A stretch of DNA of 64,000 nucleotides from Amoeboaphelidium protococcarum (taxonomy: Eukaryota; Aphelidiomycota; Aphelidea): positions 2,048,687 to 2,112,686 of the forward strand of contig JALECJ010000257.1 of assembly GCA_023515745.1 (NCBI GenBank), read 5' to 3'. Positions within the stretch are counted from its first letter, which is position 1. Every line of letters begins with the position of its first letter. Below, piece by piece: positions 1 through 11,985 of this stretch. The notes beneath the pieces are model-generated. The model did no database searches and had not been told where the DNA came from. It worked only from the letters and a program-made list of their open reading frames with translations. The position numbers were made by a program, and so were the translations under genes.

Positions 1-31
1 CGTCACGTCTGATGATCCTAAACGTATTTTG

Positions 32-655
32 ATGTCAGTCAGCCATTAACTGGTCGCATCTTCTGCCGAGAAATAGAAAAAGTGTCTTGCTTTAATGCGG
101 TTTGCTGCTTAAAAGGTCTCAATTCGTGAGGGACAGATGTTGACTGACATGGTGTACTATCGTGACTTTACGAGTTCTAAGTACATTGTGCGGTTTGCCA
201 AGATTGCAAACTATAAAAATGTCGTTGATGATATCTTGGCGCGCAGTGAATATGGTTATTCAATAGAGTATCCCACTGCGTAAAAGATTGAATTGCTGAA
301 ATAGATTATCATAAGAACTAAGGACGATAAGTTACATACTTTTATCCTTCTTAAGGTGTATAAAATGGAGAGTGGAAGATAAATGGCCACAGCTCTACTT
401 GGGAGTCCCAGCTTTATGCGCAAGAATCAGCGTTTATCCAAGGCGTTATTTGTAGTTTTAAATTTAAGACATACCACTAAAGAATAAAACTAGAAATAGG
501 TTTAATTTTTTGCGAATGCGGTCACAAAACCTAGTAGATTTCAATTGTTCTGGGCTAAAAGTTATCTGGCTTGGAAAAGCTTCACGATGGGTGTGAAAGC
601 TACGAAAGTCATTCATACCCATATTTATTCTGAATTTTAGGGGTGGTATATGTGA
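32..655 (+). CDS. Hypothetical protein, weak
   Basis: A 207-residue frame is open when TAA and TAG are read as Gln, and it ends at TGA 653-655. It has an internal hydrophilic stretch around residues 36-75 (TSSKYIVRFAKIANYKNVVD) but no domain I recognise. With only one stop codon in the code a chance frame of this length is not rare, so the coding claim is weak. A TGA at 14-16 sits just upstream in frame, so ATG 32 is the first possible start. Codons beyond about position 380 look less protein-like, so a shorter or spliced gene is possible. Confidence 0.28.
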
Positions 656-1015
656 TTTGGAATTAAATGAAGTTAACGTGACATTTTATAATAATAATGA
701 TATTTGATTCGCAGTTGTCCTTATGATCTTGTATCGTAACGCGTCAGTATCTGTAGAGTAGATCGTGGTCTTAATAATGAAATTCAATAGAGGTAGGCCA
801 CTCACAGCCGCTTCTCAATTTAATGGTGGAAAATATCCTAAATTTTCGCTTTTATCAATCATTTCAATAGAATCTAATAAAGTTTAATGTTGCTTTACAA
901 TACACAAATCGTTCTATGTTAGTTTTTTTATTCTGTAGCCTAACTAGTGCCTTCTTTCTGTTGCAATTTCCCCTCACCTTTGCATAAAATTTTGATCACA
1001 GTAATTGCATCGAAA
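656..1015. other. Intergenic, upstream of CYSTM gene
   Basis: No supportable gene is seen. The stretch is AT rich and holds one ACGCGT box near 740 and pyrimidine-rich DNA just before ATG 1016, consistent with the promoter of the following gene. Confidence 0.5.
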
Positions 1016-1348
1016 ATGAGCGGATATCCTTCATAGAATTACCCTCCGCCTTAGTATGATTCTAAATAGCCACCACCTCAGCAAGCTTATTATCCACCTC
1101 CGTAGCAAGGCGGTTACAATTAGTATCCTCCTCCACAAGGCTAGTAATATCCTCCATAATAGTATCCACCGTAATAATAAGGATATCCGCCGTAGTAATA
1201 AGGATATTATCCTCAGTAATAGCCGGTCTATGTCTAGCAGTAGGGACCGCCGCCGCCTCAGTAAAGCAATAACGATGGATGTCTGAAGGGATGTTTAGCT
1301 GCGATGGCATGCTGCTGTTGTCTCGATTTGTTTTTCGATTGTATGTGA
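1016..1348 (+). CDS. CYSTM cysteine-rich transmembrane module protein
   Basis: This 110-residue tail-anchored peptide has a Gly/Tyr/Pro/Gln-rich N-terminus (YPPPQ and YPPQQQ repeats, residues about 3-87) and a C-terminal module beginning GCLKGCLAAMACCC and ending LFFDCM. That layout is diagnostic of CYSTM proteins, small plasma-membrane peptides of fungi and plants linked to stress and metal resistance. Many glutamines in the repeat are TAA or TAG, so under the standard code the gene would vanish. It is complete, with a single exon and TGA 1346-1348. The family function in stress tolerance is established only generally; the exact role here is inference. Confidence 0.85.
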
Positions 1349-1477
1349 TGTGTGATTGACAAACGTTGCATTGTCTGTCACCTTTAATTGGATTACTCAT
1401 AATTCAAATATAATGTTTATTCTTGTATTGATGATTTATCATTATATCATTTATAATAGTTGATTTAAGCAAATCAC

Positions 1478-2119
1478 TCAACAAATGCTTAGAGTCTGCA
1501 AGTAGACGCGTTGATGTTAATCCATATCGGTAAGAAGCTACTTTTTAATCTCTGCTGGACACTTGTTCCATAATTGAATGCAGCTGTCAACAGCAGATTT
1601 CCTCACCACTTCTGCTGTTAGGGAATTGCCGCCAATGCTAAATACAAAACTCTTGCACACAATGAACGACTCGCACGATAACATTGCCAGACACTTGCCT
1701 AGCATCTGGAGAAGAAGATCATCGTCGCACTATCCACCCTTGATCAGATCAACAATATAATCCAATGTATGGATAATCTCATCGTCGTCTTCCACAAGTG
1801 GTAGATAATTGATGAACTCTTTTAACGCATCCTTATACTGATCACGAGTAATCAACTACTAGCCGCCAGACTACCGGCTCAAAGGTTCTATAACAAAGCG
1901 CAACACTTTACCAATGGCTGAGGTAATATTTTCACGCGCCAATTCTTGATCTTCATCGTCAGGTGCACATTGCGACTAGGCTTTAAATAAAGCGCCAAAC
2001 ATTGATAGCACCGGCTATAACCAAAGCTCCTAATCAGCAGAGCCAATCAGCTCGCCACACTTGATACCAAGTACACCGCAACCGTACGCAGCAGACTATT
2101 TCACATCTGGAGCGGAATC
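1478..2119 (-). CDS. IPO5/KAP121: Importin-5 (Kap121-like), 3' part, cut by retrotransposon
   Basis: This is the C-terminal 213 codons plus TGA (1478-1480) of the karyopherin whose first 995 codons lie at 7102-10086. The frame resumes exactly at the insertion site: removing the element and one copy of the GAATC target duplication joins residues ..MVEALQ to DSAPDVKQSAAYGCGV with no frame change. The peptide shows typical HEAT-repeat helices of the importin-5 tail (SAAYGCGVLG, ENITSAIGKVLRF). Separated from its promoter and 5' half by nearly 5 kb, this piece cannot be translated as part of the importin from this allele. Confidence 0.85.
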
Positions 2120-2249
2120 TGTTGAGCTGAAACCGTGTTGACGCGTTTCAGTCACTCACTCTCTCTCTTTATCATATAAGAGTTGAAACAACTGTTAATA
2201 TACTTGTTATATCTCATATTCACTTCACTCTCTTATACTATTCTTAACA
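2120..2249 (+). repeat. 5' LTR of copia element
   Basis: This 130 bp long terminal repeat is matched by 6967-7096 with three substitutions (in CATATAAG/CATACAAG, CTGTTAAT/CTGTAAAT and CTTATAC/CTTATTC). It contains an inverted pair CTGAAAC...GTTTCAG spanning an ACGCGT box at about 2141-2146, and a CT-rich tract. The LTR is unusually short, in the range typical of compact copia elements. Confidence 0.93.
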
Positions 2250-2260
2250 GATTATGAGAC
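2250..2260 (+). promoter_or_regulatory. Primer-binding site, Met-tRNA anticodon arm
   Basis: GATTATGAGAC directly abuts the LTR end. It is the reverse complement of GTCTCATAATC, the anticodon stem-loop of eukaryotic elongator Met-tRNA (anticodon CAT), not of a tRNA 3' end. Drosophila copia and Ty5-like elements are known to prime with an internally cleaved half of initiator Met-tRNA, so a half-tRNA primer is the likely mechanism here. The complementarity is seen; the identity of the tRNA in this organism is inferred. Confidence 0.7.
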
Positions 2261-5200
2261 CGAATGCTCCACCAATGAATACTGGTGTATTAATTTAGAA
2301 TCCAAAGTTAAGCTAACTACTAGGTGCTGATAATGTAGCCTACTCAACTTGGTCTATGGACATGCAAATGACAATGAAGAAGAATTCATGTTGGACTGCT
2401 ATAGTTCCTTAGCCTCCTTCTGCTACATCCTCCAGTACTACTTCCGCCTCTCAACCAGATGGTTCTACCGCTAATATCGTTTATGTTAATGCTACTGGTC
2501 CAAGTGATTACGTCGTTGACTGCAAAGCTTAGAGCATCATATTTGAGAATGTCACCGATGCTGTCAAGGTATATTTACGCTCCAAGATGGCCGAACAGTA
2601 GTCTCAAGAGTTGACAGCTAAGTAAATGTGGGACTTGTTGAAGGATCGCTACTCCACTGGCTCTCTGGTCAATCGCTTGGCTGGTCTTCGTAATTTGCTT
2701 GTATGTACTCAAGACAAGAACGAAAAGCTATCTGAGTATGTGAACAAACTCTAGGCTGCTAGTCATCATGCTAGAGTGGCAGTTGACAATGATGGCAAAG
2801 TCTGCTTCAAAGAACTGCAACTGGCAGTCTCCCTGTTTGGCATTGACGCCAAATTCGATCACATCCGCCTAAACGCTGAGCAGCAACTTTCCGTGTCAAC
2901 TCAGACTTCCACTCTGACGTTTGATTCTCTGATGTCCATAATGTTGAATGAGCAGGAGCGTAAAGATGCAAAGGACATCGAGTAAAGAGGGCCTTCTATC
3001 CAAGTAACAAATGCTGGTGATATTCAACAGGTCAACTTGGTAAAGAAGGAGTATCCTGTGTGTGATTACCCTGGTTGCCCGAAGCCTCGTGGACACAGAA
3101 AGGAACGATGTGATAAGAGAATTCAGGATTTGGAAGCAGATGTTAAGAAGTATAAACCATCTGCCACGGCTAACTTGTTGTAAACCAATCCGTAGGTAGT
3201 CTCTGATTGTGACAGCTCTTTTGACGCAATCTTCATGGCCTCTGATCGTACAGTTAGCGGTAGTGAATGGTTTCTAGACTCTGGCGCGTCTACTCATTGC
3301 TGCAACGACAAGGATGCTTTTATAGAATTGTCTGCCTGTTCAGGCATGAAGGTACAGAACTATGGAGGCAGTGATAAAGAGTTGGTGTGTGCCGGAGTTG
3401 GTACCGTCATCCTCAATGCAGTTGTTGATGGTGAGCGTCGCTGTCTAAAGCTGGAGAATGTTATGCACTTCCCGGGTGCTAGCTGCTCCTTAATGTCAGT
3501 GTCAAAGCTGAAAAGCTCTGGCAAGGTGACGTTGGTTGACCTTGACAGCCAGTTTGTAATCCAGTCAAAGGCAAACAACAAGAAGTTGTGTGTGGCTGTC
3601 CTAGAGAAAGGTCTTTATCGCATTGTAATTGAGTAGCCATAGAAGGTGCTGAATGTGGTCAATCTCATTAGCCAACATGCCTAGCCGCCGCAGTCTGTAA
3701 TGGTCAACTATCAAACGCTGCACCGTCGTCTCGGCCACCCCTCTGAAAAGTTGGTGAATAAGTTATGACAACAACAGTATGTGAATGTGAATTTGAGTGA
3801 GTAAAAGACTTTTGAATTCTGTGATGATTGTCTTTCTACGAAGCTGCAACGTGCTCCTTTTCAGCCTTCAGATTCTATCTACTCAAACCCGCTTGATCTC
3901 GTGGTGTCTGATCTTAGTCCATGCAATATCCGCTCGTTTCATGGGTTCAAATACGTAATGACACTGATGGACATGGCCACAAGGAAATTATGGTCGTACA
4001 TGCTTAAGAATAAGTCTGAAGCATTTGGGCACTTCAAGCGGTGGTTGACGTTGGTAGAGAATGAATCTAGTTTCAAATTGAAGAAGTTTCGATCTGATGG
4101 GGGTGGAGAATACATCTATGGTGAATTCCGTACTTTTCTGGCTGACAGAGGTGTGGCCATTCAAAGCACAACTGCACATACTCCTCAGCAAAATGGCAAC
4201 AGTGAAAGAGTCAACTAGACGCTGTGGTCCATGGCCCGTACGTTCTTGAAAGTGTTTGACACTCCTCAAACTCTTTGGCCAGATGCCATCATGGCAGCAT
4301 GCTACGTTAAGAACCGTTTGCCTCATTCAGCTGTGAATTTTAAGCTTCCAGAAGAGTTGTGGACTGGAAAAAGGGCAAGCCTGTTTCACTTGCGGACGAT
4401 GTTCTGTCTTGCGTATGTCAGACACTCCAAGTCAACTTTTAAGAAATTGGACGATAGAAGTTTTCCCGCTGTCTTTGCTGGTTACTCGTTAGAAAAGAAA
4501 GCTTGGAGATTCTATAGTTTAGATCTAAATAAAATTATCTTCAGCCGTGACGTAGTATTCTTAGAGAACAAGGCGCCAATGATTTAGCCAAGTTTTGTCT
4601 ACAAAAGGGAGTAGTTTGAATTGATGGATGAATCTGATTAGTCCGCTGTGAGAGTATCTGCATAGGACATTTACAACTCTGCAGGACTTGGTGCAGCTGT
4701 AGATCCAACCATTGAGGAGTTAGTCGAGTAACCGCAGATTTCATTTGATGCCGCAGCTGCTACCCGTCCAACTACAGCATCCATAAACGTCGAACCAAAT
4801 GCTGAACCGGCTGAAGTCACTGAAGTCCCCAAAGAGACTGTAGACGATGAATTTGTTGACGCTGCGGAGGATACCTAGCCAATGGATAATGCCATTACTC
4901 ATCAAGATGAAGATATTTCTGACAAGACTGCCAAAGCTCTCCTGAAGCTATAAAAACAGTTGTAAATTGACATGAATGATACTAAAGTAATGAAAGTTGA
5001 TGTGCAAGACTCCAAAATTGAGGTAGGTAACATGCATCTGAGGGTGAATGATCCGAAAATAGAGGTGGATGACATTGTAGGGATTGCTCGTAGCATTACC
5101 CAATCAAGGAGACACCAGTTGTCTACTCCCACAATTAATTTTGTATCTGCCAACCCGTTTTAAGCACTGGATGATTGTTATGAATAAGATTAGCTATCCA

Positions 5201-6954
5201 CTGATATGGATGATAGCGAGCAGTTCCATGATGCTGTGGAGAACTTGGAGTAAGAGTATTGGTATCATATTGTGGATCCCTACACCAATAAAGTGTATCA
5301 AACGTGTGCATTCGCTTATCAAGAATTGAATCGAGTGTTTGAAGATCCGCAGTCTTACGATGCTGCATTGAAATTGCCAGATGGTCCATAGTGGGATGAA
5401 GGTACTCAAGAAGAATTCTCTGCTCATGTAGAGAATGGCACATTCATTTTGATTGACGAAGATTAAGTTCCAAAGGGTGAATAAATACTCACATCCAAGC
5501 TAGTCTTCAAATATAAGACTGATGCAACAGGTCATCTGGACAGAAGGAAAGTGCGCTGGTGCATTAGAGGATTCTTGTAAGAGATGGATTGGGCTGAGAT
5601 TTTTGCTCCAGTGATAAAGTATGCAACTATAAGGATTCTTCTAGTATTGGCGTCACTGTTCAAATGGTAACTTACGTAGTTCGATGTCAAAACTGCCTTC
5701 TTAAATGCGTTCCTAAAGAGACCGGTTTACACTAGGCCTCCAAAGGGGTTCAAGATTCCAAAAGGCAAGATTATGAAACTCCTCAAATCCGTTTACGGTC
5801 TAAAAGAAGCGCCCAAACTGTGGAATGATTTATTGACCAAGTCATTGAAGTCGATAGGTTTCAATTGTATTAATTCTGACATCAGTCTTTATATGTTTAA
5901 GCTTAATGGTCAGACGTTTCTTCTCGCTGTCTACGTTGATGACATGGTATTGGCTGGTCCGTCCGGTGATTTATATAATAAGATTTGCGATGACATAATG
6001 AAACTGTTCAAGGTTAGAAATCTTGGGTGGCCTGCTTATTTTCTTGGAGCATAGATCAAGACTAACTCTGATTCTTCATTCACTCTGAATCAAGAAAAGT
6101 ACATCAGGTCCATTGTAGAGAGATTTGATATGCGGAATGAGCATCATGTTAAGACACCGTGTGCAACTTACAAATTGGATCTTTCCATGTGTCCTTAAGA
6201 TGAGAATCAGCGCCAAGAAATGGAATAGATCCCTTATCAGCAAGCTGTTGGCTGTCTAATGCATCTTGTTCAGTGTTGCCGCCCTGACATTGCTTATGCG
6301 GTGTCTCAAGTTGCGCGATTTATGAAGAACCCAGGCATGAAACACTGGTTAGCTGTAAAAAGAATTTATGGGTATCTCTAAAGCACTGCGCATATGGGAA
6401 TTGAAATCGATTGTACTAAGGCTGGCTTGACTGGCTTCTCCGATTCTGATCACTGTGGTAACTTAGACCACTCAAAATCAACGTCTGGATATGTATTTTA
6501 CTTGTGTGGTGTCCCAGTATCTTGGAAGTCAAGTCTGCAACCTATTGTAGCTCTGAGCTCAGTCGAGGCAGAGTACATCGCACTGGCAGCAGCTGTCAAA
6601 GAAGGTATCTGGATCAAGTAGTTGTTATATGAGCTGCAACTGCAAGATGTTGCGCCTCAACTTTACTCTGTCCCTAGACTCTTTGCAGACAATCAAGGAT
6701 CTATTTACTTGACTAAAGCATCTCAACAACATCATAGAACTCGACACATTCGCTTGCGCTATCACTTTCTGCGACAAGAAATCCAAGACCGTACGTTGGA
6801 TGTAGAATTTGTCCGGAGTAATGCAAATGTGGCTGATGTGTTTACAAAAGGTCTTGGAAAGAATCTGCATTGGCTGTTTGTAAGTAAGATGGGAATGAAA
6901 GTACGAGAGTCATATAAGCCTCTAGAAGTTGAGGTGACCTAAAAGGTGGTATGA
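2254..6954 (+). CDS. Copia Gag-Pol polyprotein with one in-frame TGA
   Basis: A single frame of 1567 codons including the stop at 6952-6954, interrupted once by TGA at 3766-3768 (codon 505). Order: gag; a CCHC-like knuckle CX4CX5HX4C near residue 270; aspartic protease DSGAS at residue 342; pre-integrase LHRRLGHPS just before the TGA; integrase with catalytic D553, D615 and E651 (D35E spacing, last motif TPQQNGNSERVN); reverse transcriptase YVDD at 1227; RNase H from GFSDSDHCG at about 1395, ending in the TRHIRLRYHFLR tail motif. Dozens of TAA/TAG Gln codons are present. Beyond the single TGA no frameshift is seen, so decay is slight. The TGA is most simply a CGA to TGA change. Confidence 0.93.
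6941..6951 (+). promoter_or_regulatory. Possible polypurine tract
   Basis: AAAAGGTGGTA lies 15 bp upstream of the 3' LTR and overlaps the last codons of pol. It is the only purine run close enough to prime plus-strand synthesis, but it is short and imperfect. Confidence 0.4.
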
Positions 6955-6966
6955 TTTGCGGTCGGC

Positions 6967-7096
6967 TGTTGAGCTGAAACCGTGTTGACGCGTTTCAGTC
7001 ACTCACTCTCTCTCTTTATCATACAAGAGTTGAAACAACTGTAAATATACTTGTTATATCTCATATTCACTTCACTCTCTTATTCTATTCTTAACA
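6967..7096 (+). repeat. 3' LTR of copia element
   Basis: The partner of the LTR at 2120-2249, 127 of 130 identical, starting TGTTGAGC and ending CTTAACA. It is followed by the second copy of the GAATC target duplication at 7097-7101. Confidence 0.93.
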
Positions 7097-10086
7097 GAAT
7101 CTTGTAAAGCCTCCACCATTTTATCGAAAAACTAGTCCTTATATTGATACGCCTCCCTGGCACCACAAAACTCAACATAGTCAACATATGCGCAGATAGC
7201 CCATTACCTTGCCATCTCACTAATCCTGCCGCCTGGTCCTGCGGTTTACTGAGTGCCGATCATTTGCTTCAATGTTGGAACTAGAGTAGAGAAATTGGAG
7301 TTCAGTCTGTGTGTCTTCAAGACTACATGAATGCATCTGCTAAGGTCACTTAAAGCCGAATCCTCATTATCCTGTTCCTCCTAAAGAGCCTCCTCCAAAT
7401 CATTATCGTATAAATCTTCATCGTTCTTCTGACCAGCTTTCTAATGCAATCGCGAGAAAATCTCTTGTAACTGCTCCTGAACACATTGATTAAACATATC
7501 CAACAGTTGAATAGGCGCAGAATCAGTAGATTTACTCTGAACTTTATACGGCAAGTTGAGTAGACAATTATCCCCCATGATATCGACACTCTCGTAGAAC
7601 GCGGTAAGAAATGCTTACAGGCTCTCTGCATCAACTTCATCTTGAATGACGTTGAGCAGAGAACTCACCGCCTTGGTCCACAACTCTCTCAACACATCCT
7701 GGGATAAAGATGTACCTGGTAATGAAGAAGCTTCCTTCAAGCCTCTAAACAGATACGGAATAACCATAGCTGCGGCCACGCGAGTTCCCTCGTCAAAGTA
7801 AAACTTCAGCAGTGGAAGACAGATGTCCAGCACACGCTCAGCATACGGCTAAAAATGCGCGCCCATCTCTCTGGCATAACACACAAGCATCTCCACCGCT
7901 GTCCGCTTCTCATCAAGAGCCGTCGTCTTTATACCGAACTGCTACCCCTCAATCTTCAAGAACTCCCATCCATCCTCTTCAGACATTCCCTTATCCTCGG
8001 GTTCGTCATCTTTATCGAGTACAGCGAAATCTGGTTTATGCGAGGCAGCCTCTAACAAAGGAGGCAGTACAGTTGGTAGATACGGCACAAAATCCTGACT
8101 CAGAACTTTGGCAATTCTAGCCCACGCAGACAATAGATAAGATGATTGCGGGTCATCAGCTTCCGTTATGCTTTACTGTACTTGCATCATGGCCTGCATT
8201 AGCGTCGCTGCATCCGGAGCAAAACATTGACGACCAACGGCAAGTGCAATCAGTGATGCGCATTCAATCGTCTTACCTCTCAGAAGGCGAAACTCACTGC
8301 TCTACTGCTGCTGCAGGATATTGATCAATGCCGGCATTACCATTGGATAATATTTAACAAATTCCTCGGCAGCTGAATCGGCAATAACAGCCAGGGAGGT
8401 GATTGCTTGCTCTTACACGTACAGTTTGTTCAACGAAACCAGGACGGTAAGGCGCTGAAAAATATGCTCCAGGTACGGACTGACGTGATGCTACTGAGCT
8501 CCTTCACAAAAGTTGACTAAAGCAGCAGCTGCATGCGCCATTACTCTACTCTGTTCCTACTGCGGATCCATGACTGAGCATAGAGCAGGAACCACCAGCT
8601 AATGGTATTTACTCTACAGCGTCTACTCAAAGTCCGAACTCAGTTATCCTAGAGCATTACAGGCAGCATATCTCACACGATGATGACTATCCTTGACAAA
8701 CGGGACAATCATCTACAACAGCTTACCCAGTTCCTATTCCAACAATTTCTTACACCCCTCGGCAATGCTTGAGATGCACATCAGAGCAGCGTATCTTAAT
8801 TTCCACTCTGTGGATCCCATGAACTGAGGTAGAATATCAAAGACGACGGGCAGCATTTACTTTGGTCCAATAGCACATGCCAAACGGTCAATAGCTTACT
8901 CTCCCACAACATGATTAGCATCGGAGGGCTCATCATCAATGTCATTAGTATTAGACCACTCTGTACTATCTTCAATCTCGGTCATCAGTTTCATAACATG
9001 AGGCACCACCTGCTGACAGAAATTACCACCATTACCACTTGATACTTTACGACAAAGAGCCGGAATATTCTCAGCCAAACTGACAATCAATTCCAGAGCC
9101 ATATGGCGAGTTGAATCCTCCAGAGATCCTGACTGATTGCATAAGATCTACACCATGAATCCAATCAATTGCGGCAGTATAATCTTGAACAATTTACCAA
9201 AATCTTCAGACAACTCAATCAGACACGTCAGCACTTCTACCAGCTCATCTTCATACTACACCTCCTGGCCATCGGCGGAATACAAAGACACTAATACATT
9301 ACCAATATGGGGCATGAGTTCATTCGCGACGCCCACTCTCATCTGAGACTCTAATACCTTCCACTACAGGAATCGACACGACGCCAGCACAGCCGCCACC
9401 CTGACATGATGGCTTTAATGCTTCATACCAGCAAGTAGAAAATCTCTTAGAGATGGTAGAAGCTAAACATTAACAGTAACGACTTCGCTCTAAGGATCAG
9501 TACTGCCAAATAGCATAGGCACCTCAGCGATAATATGGTACGCCGAAGTGACCAAACTTGATCCATTACTGGAGTTTTAGTTGCTCTGAACGACTGCGAA
9601 TAAAGCAGGAAGCAATTCCGGCCAACCTTGAACATTACCGCTGTCACCATGCTATTCATAAACCGACAATTCATGATAGGCCACCTCTATTATTAAATCA
9701 GAAATCTTTTTCAGCAGGGCACCATCACTCACAGAAGATGATTAGAAGGATCTGATCAGCTATGACTTGATCTATTGACGCGTCTAAGCACTAGTTCTTT
9801 ACCACACTGTACCTTCATACTACTGTTTGCCAATACCAACGCCAGTTAGAGGTTTAAATCCGATTCTTCTCAATACAACGGCAGACATGATACTCAGCTC
9901 AAGAGCTGGCGGCGAGGACGACTGACCAGTGAGCAGATCCATCAATCCCAACAATAGCTAATCTGGATACTATACCGCAAACTGATTCAATTACTCTTCC
10001 GCGGATGTTCTCACATTATTATCACTAGACGACAAACTCTACAGCACATTTACCAATTACTAAGAAATTTAATTCATGACAGCCAT
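7097..10086 (-). CDS. IPO5/KAP121: Importin-5 (Kap121-like), 5' part, cut by retrotransposon
   Basis: The first 995 codons of a karyopherin-beta nuclear import receptor that carries cargo through the nuclear pore and releases it on binding RanGTP. It starts at ATG 10086 (MAVMNQISQQLVNVLQSL) with an importin-beta N-terminal HEAT repeat, and continues through family hallmarks including [29 protein letters not shown] and [14 protein letters not shown]. The frame is open without a TGA from 10086 to the insertion point at 7102. With the 3' part the rebuilt protein is 1208 residues, slightly over the usual 1090-1100. Transcription would run into the antisense LTR, so this allele should be null or truncated. 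Importin-5 is usually essential, so another intact copy or allele is expected. Confidence 0.9.
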
Positions 10087-10257
10087 ACGTTAATTCAATT
10101 TTTATGATTATCACCAGGACTATTTCGTGAAAGATTTGAATCTAATTTGTTTAAATGAAAAAGGTGAAAAACTTAGTAAAAGCTCAAGATAACCATTCAA
10201 AGAGATATCATTAATCATAAAGCTAGGATGAAACTAAATGGAAAGAACGTGTATAAC

Positions 10258-11985
10258 TCAATCGATTATTATATCAGTGGGATTCAATAGAGCTTCTTAG
10301 GCAGTCTTTATGCGCTGCTTTAAATCTTGGTAAATGTCGGATGAGTACTTTCGACCGCAGTTTTGATCAACGAGGAGACGCGCTTCACTCGACGCGACCG
10401 AACGGGAACGTTTTCTGATCCAATCCTTCATCACCAGAATCAATCCTTACTTTAACTGTGCCAGTTCAGACATTACTCCCAGTCGATTGAATAGTTTCTC
10501 AATCTACAGGTAATTCTCTGAGCCATAGGGATCCGCATACAAAATCTATATCAGTACAATCTGTAAGAAGAAACAAGTCTTGGACGGCTGACCACTCTCA
10601 GATCTACCACCGCCACCACCACCCATTGCAGAGAGAGCCGACGAGAAATCAATCACTTTCAACACTGACATCGATAAAGAATATGCCTTGATCGCTTACG
10701 CTGTGAGGTTGGCGACATGAGATATTTTACGCTCACTCACGTTACTTGTACTCTATAACTCTTTGATAAAATCCCAAATGGCGTATTGTAATGTCACTTT
10801 ATGACTATGACTGCTCTGGCATAATCTCTCTGCTAGTGCACCATAGAACGGATTGTATATTTTCTCCTTCTAACAGCAATACAAGATCATCCTCACAATC
10901 TCTCGCTCCTATCGATCTTTCAGGCCAAGTTTCATCAGTTTCTCATGAGCATCAATATAATCTTCACATTCCATGAAAATACTAAATATCTATCGCCTTA
11001 AATCAGTGTTGATGTTCAACTTTTTCTACAACTTTTACACAGAGCTCTGCATCTATGATGAATGTTTAGAATCTGATTGTGCGAGTGACGACTGATGACT
11101 ATCACCACCGCCAGCTGTATACTGATTACCAACCCACGGAGCTCCAATAATCCACCACGCTCCTTTGCTTTTCACATTCAGAATATCATTGAGAGAGCAG
11201 CGAAGTGGCTCATGCGGATTCATACTTCGCTTCTGCAGCAAGTTTCGTTACAGTTTAGACAAGCGATCTTCAGCTCCACGAGGTTATTTACTGATTTTAT
11301 TATTCTTGATATTGTTGACCATTTCCACCAAGAATTTTAGCCTCTCAGATTAAACGCCATTTGCCTAAGACAGTCTAGAGTTGAATAGAATAATAAAGTC
11401 TTTCAATCCAGTAGCGTCCTGAGAACGCAACTTGCCACCACAAATCTTTAATAACTTTAGAACAACTTCCACCCTCTGCTCCGATAGTAGTTATTGATTA
11501 TCTCCACTAATACAATCTGTCAGAAAATCGTAAACAAGATTAGCGCCAACCACTTTCATCAAGTACAAGTGACCGAGTAGACTAACCATATTGATCACCT
11601 GAGATTCAATCATATCAGACGCGTCAATACCAGAGAGTTATAAGTGACAAAGCTCGGCCACTTTCTGCACCAAAACAGCTCCAGAGTCATGACCAACAAC
11701 GTGATACACCAGGCTGATAAGCAGCGCATACACAATAATAAAATCATCCAAAAGAACAATATTGCCAGCCAGCGATGAGCGGATGATTTAGAATAATACA
11801 TTATTAACATGATTTCTTGGATACTGCTAATAGACAGATTCAATCTGATTAAACACAGCCTCCACATTGTTCTCTGATATCCTGTTCATTTAACCTTGCA
11901 ATGCTCTCCTTATCGCCATGAGTTATTTCTATTCATCATCATTTTGCTAGCCATCAGCGCTACTTAATTAATTATTTAAAATCAT
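10258..11985 (-). CDS. SGD1/NOM1: NOM1/SGD1-like protein, MIF4G and MA3 domains
   Basis: 575 residues. The N-terminal MIF4G domain begins at about residue 24 (IRRALQGQMNRISENNVEAV, the family LRR..LKGLLNRLSE motif). The NOM1/SGD1 linker signature follows at about 250-275 (SLNDILNVKSKGAWWIIGAPW), then an MA3 domain. The family is nucleolar: it acts in 40S ribosome biogenesis and binds the eIF4A-like helicase Fal1. Start ATG 11985 is the first after an upstream TGA and gives the longer MIF4G; an internal ATG at codon 24 is possible. Full-length relatives are 850-900 residues with a basic N-terminal arm that is missing here; a matching piece is found at 14339-14767. TGA 10258-10260 ends it. Confidence 0.85.

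Larger units (their letters stand above)
2120..7096 (+). mobile_element. Ty1/copia LTR retrotransposon
   Basis: A 4977 bp element starting TGTTGAGC and ending CTTAACA (TG..CA ends), with 130 bp LTRs, flanked by the 5 bp direct repeat GAATC at 2115-2119 and 7097-7101. It has a primer-binding site immediately after the left LTR and one long Gag-Pol frame with domain order gag, protease, integrase, reverse transcriptase, RNase H, which defines the copia/Pseudoviridae order. The LTRs differ at 3 of 130 positions, so the insertion is not brand new. One in-frame TGA at 3766 breaks the polyprotein. It sits antisense inside the importin-5 gene. Confidence 0.95.

Noticed and set aside
1062-1400. 112-codon minus-strand frame over the CYSTM gene
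   Set aside because: It is the antisense of a Pro/Gln/Tyr-rich repeat; the plus strand gives a full CYSTM protein.
3766-3768. TGA as selenocysteine or reassigned codon
   Set aside because: TGA ends every intact gene here, and in-frame TGAs appear only in transposons or a pseudogene, so mutation is simpler.
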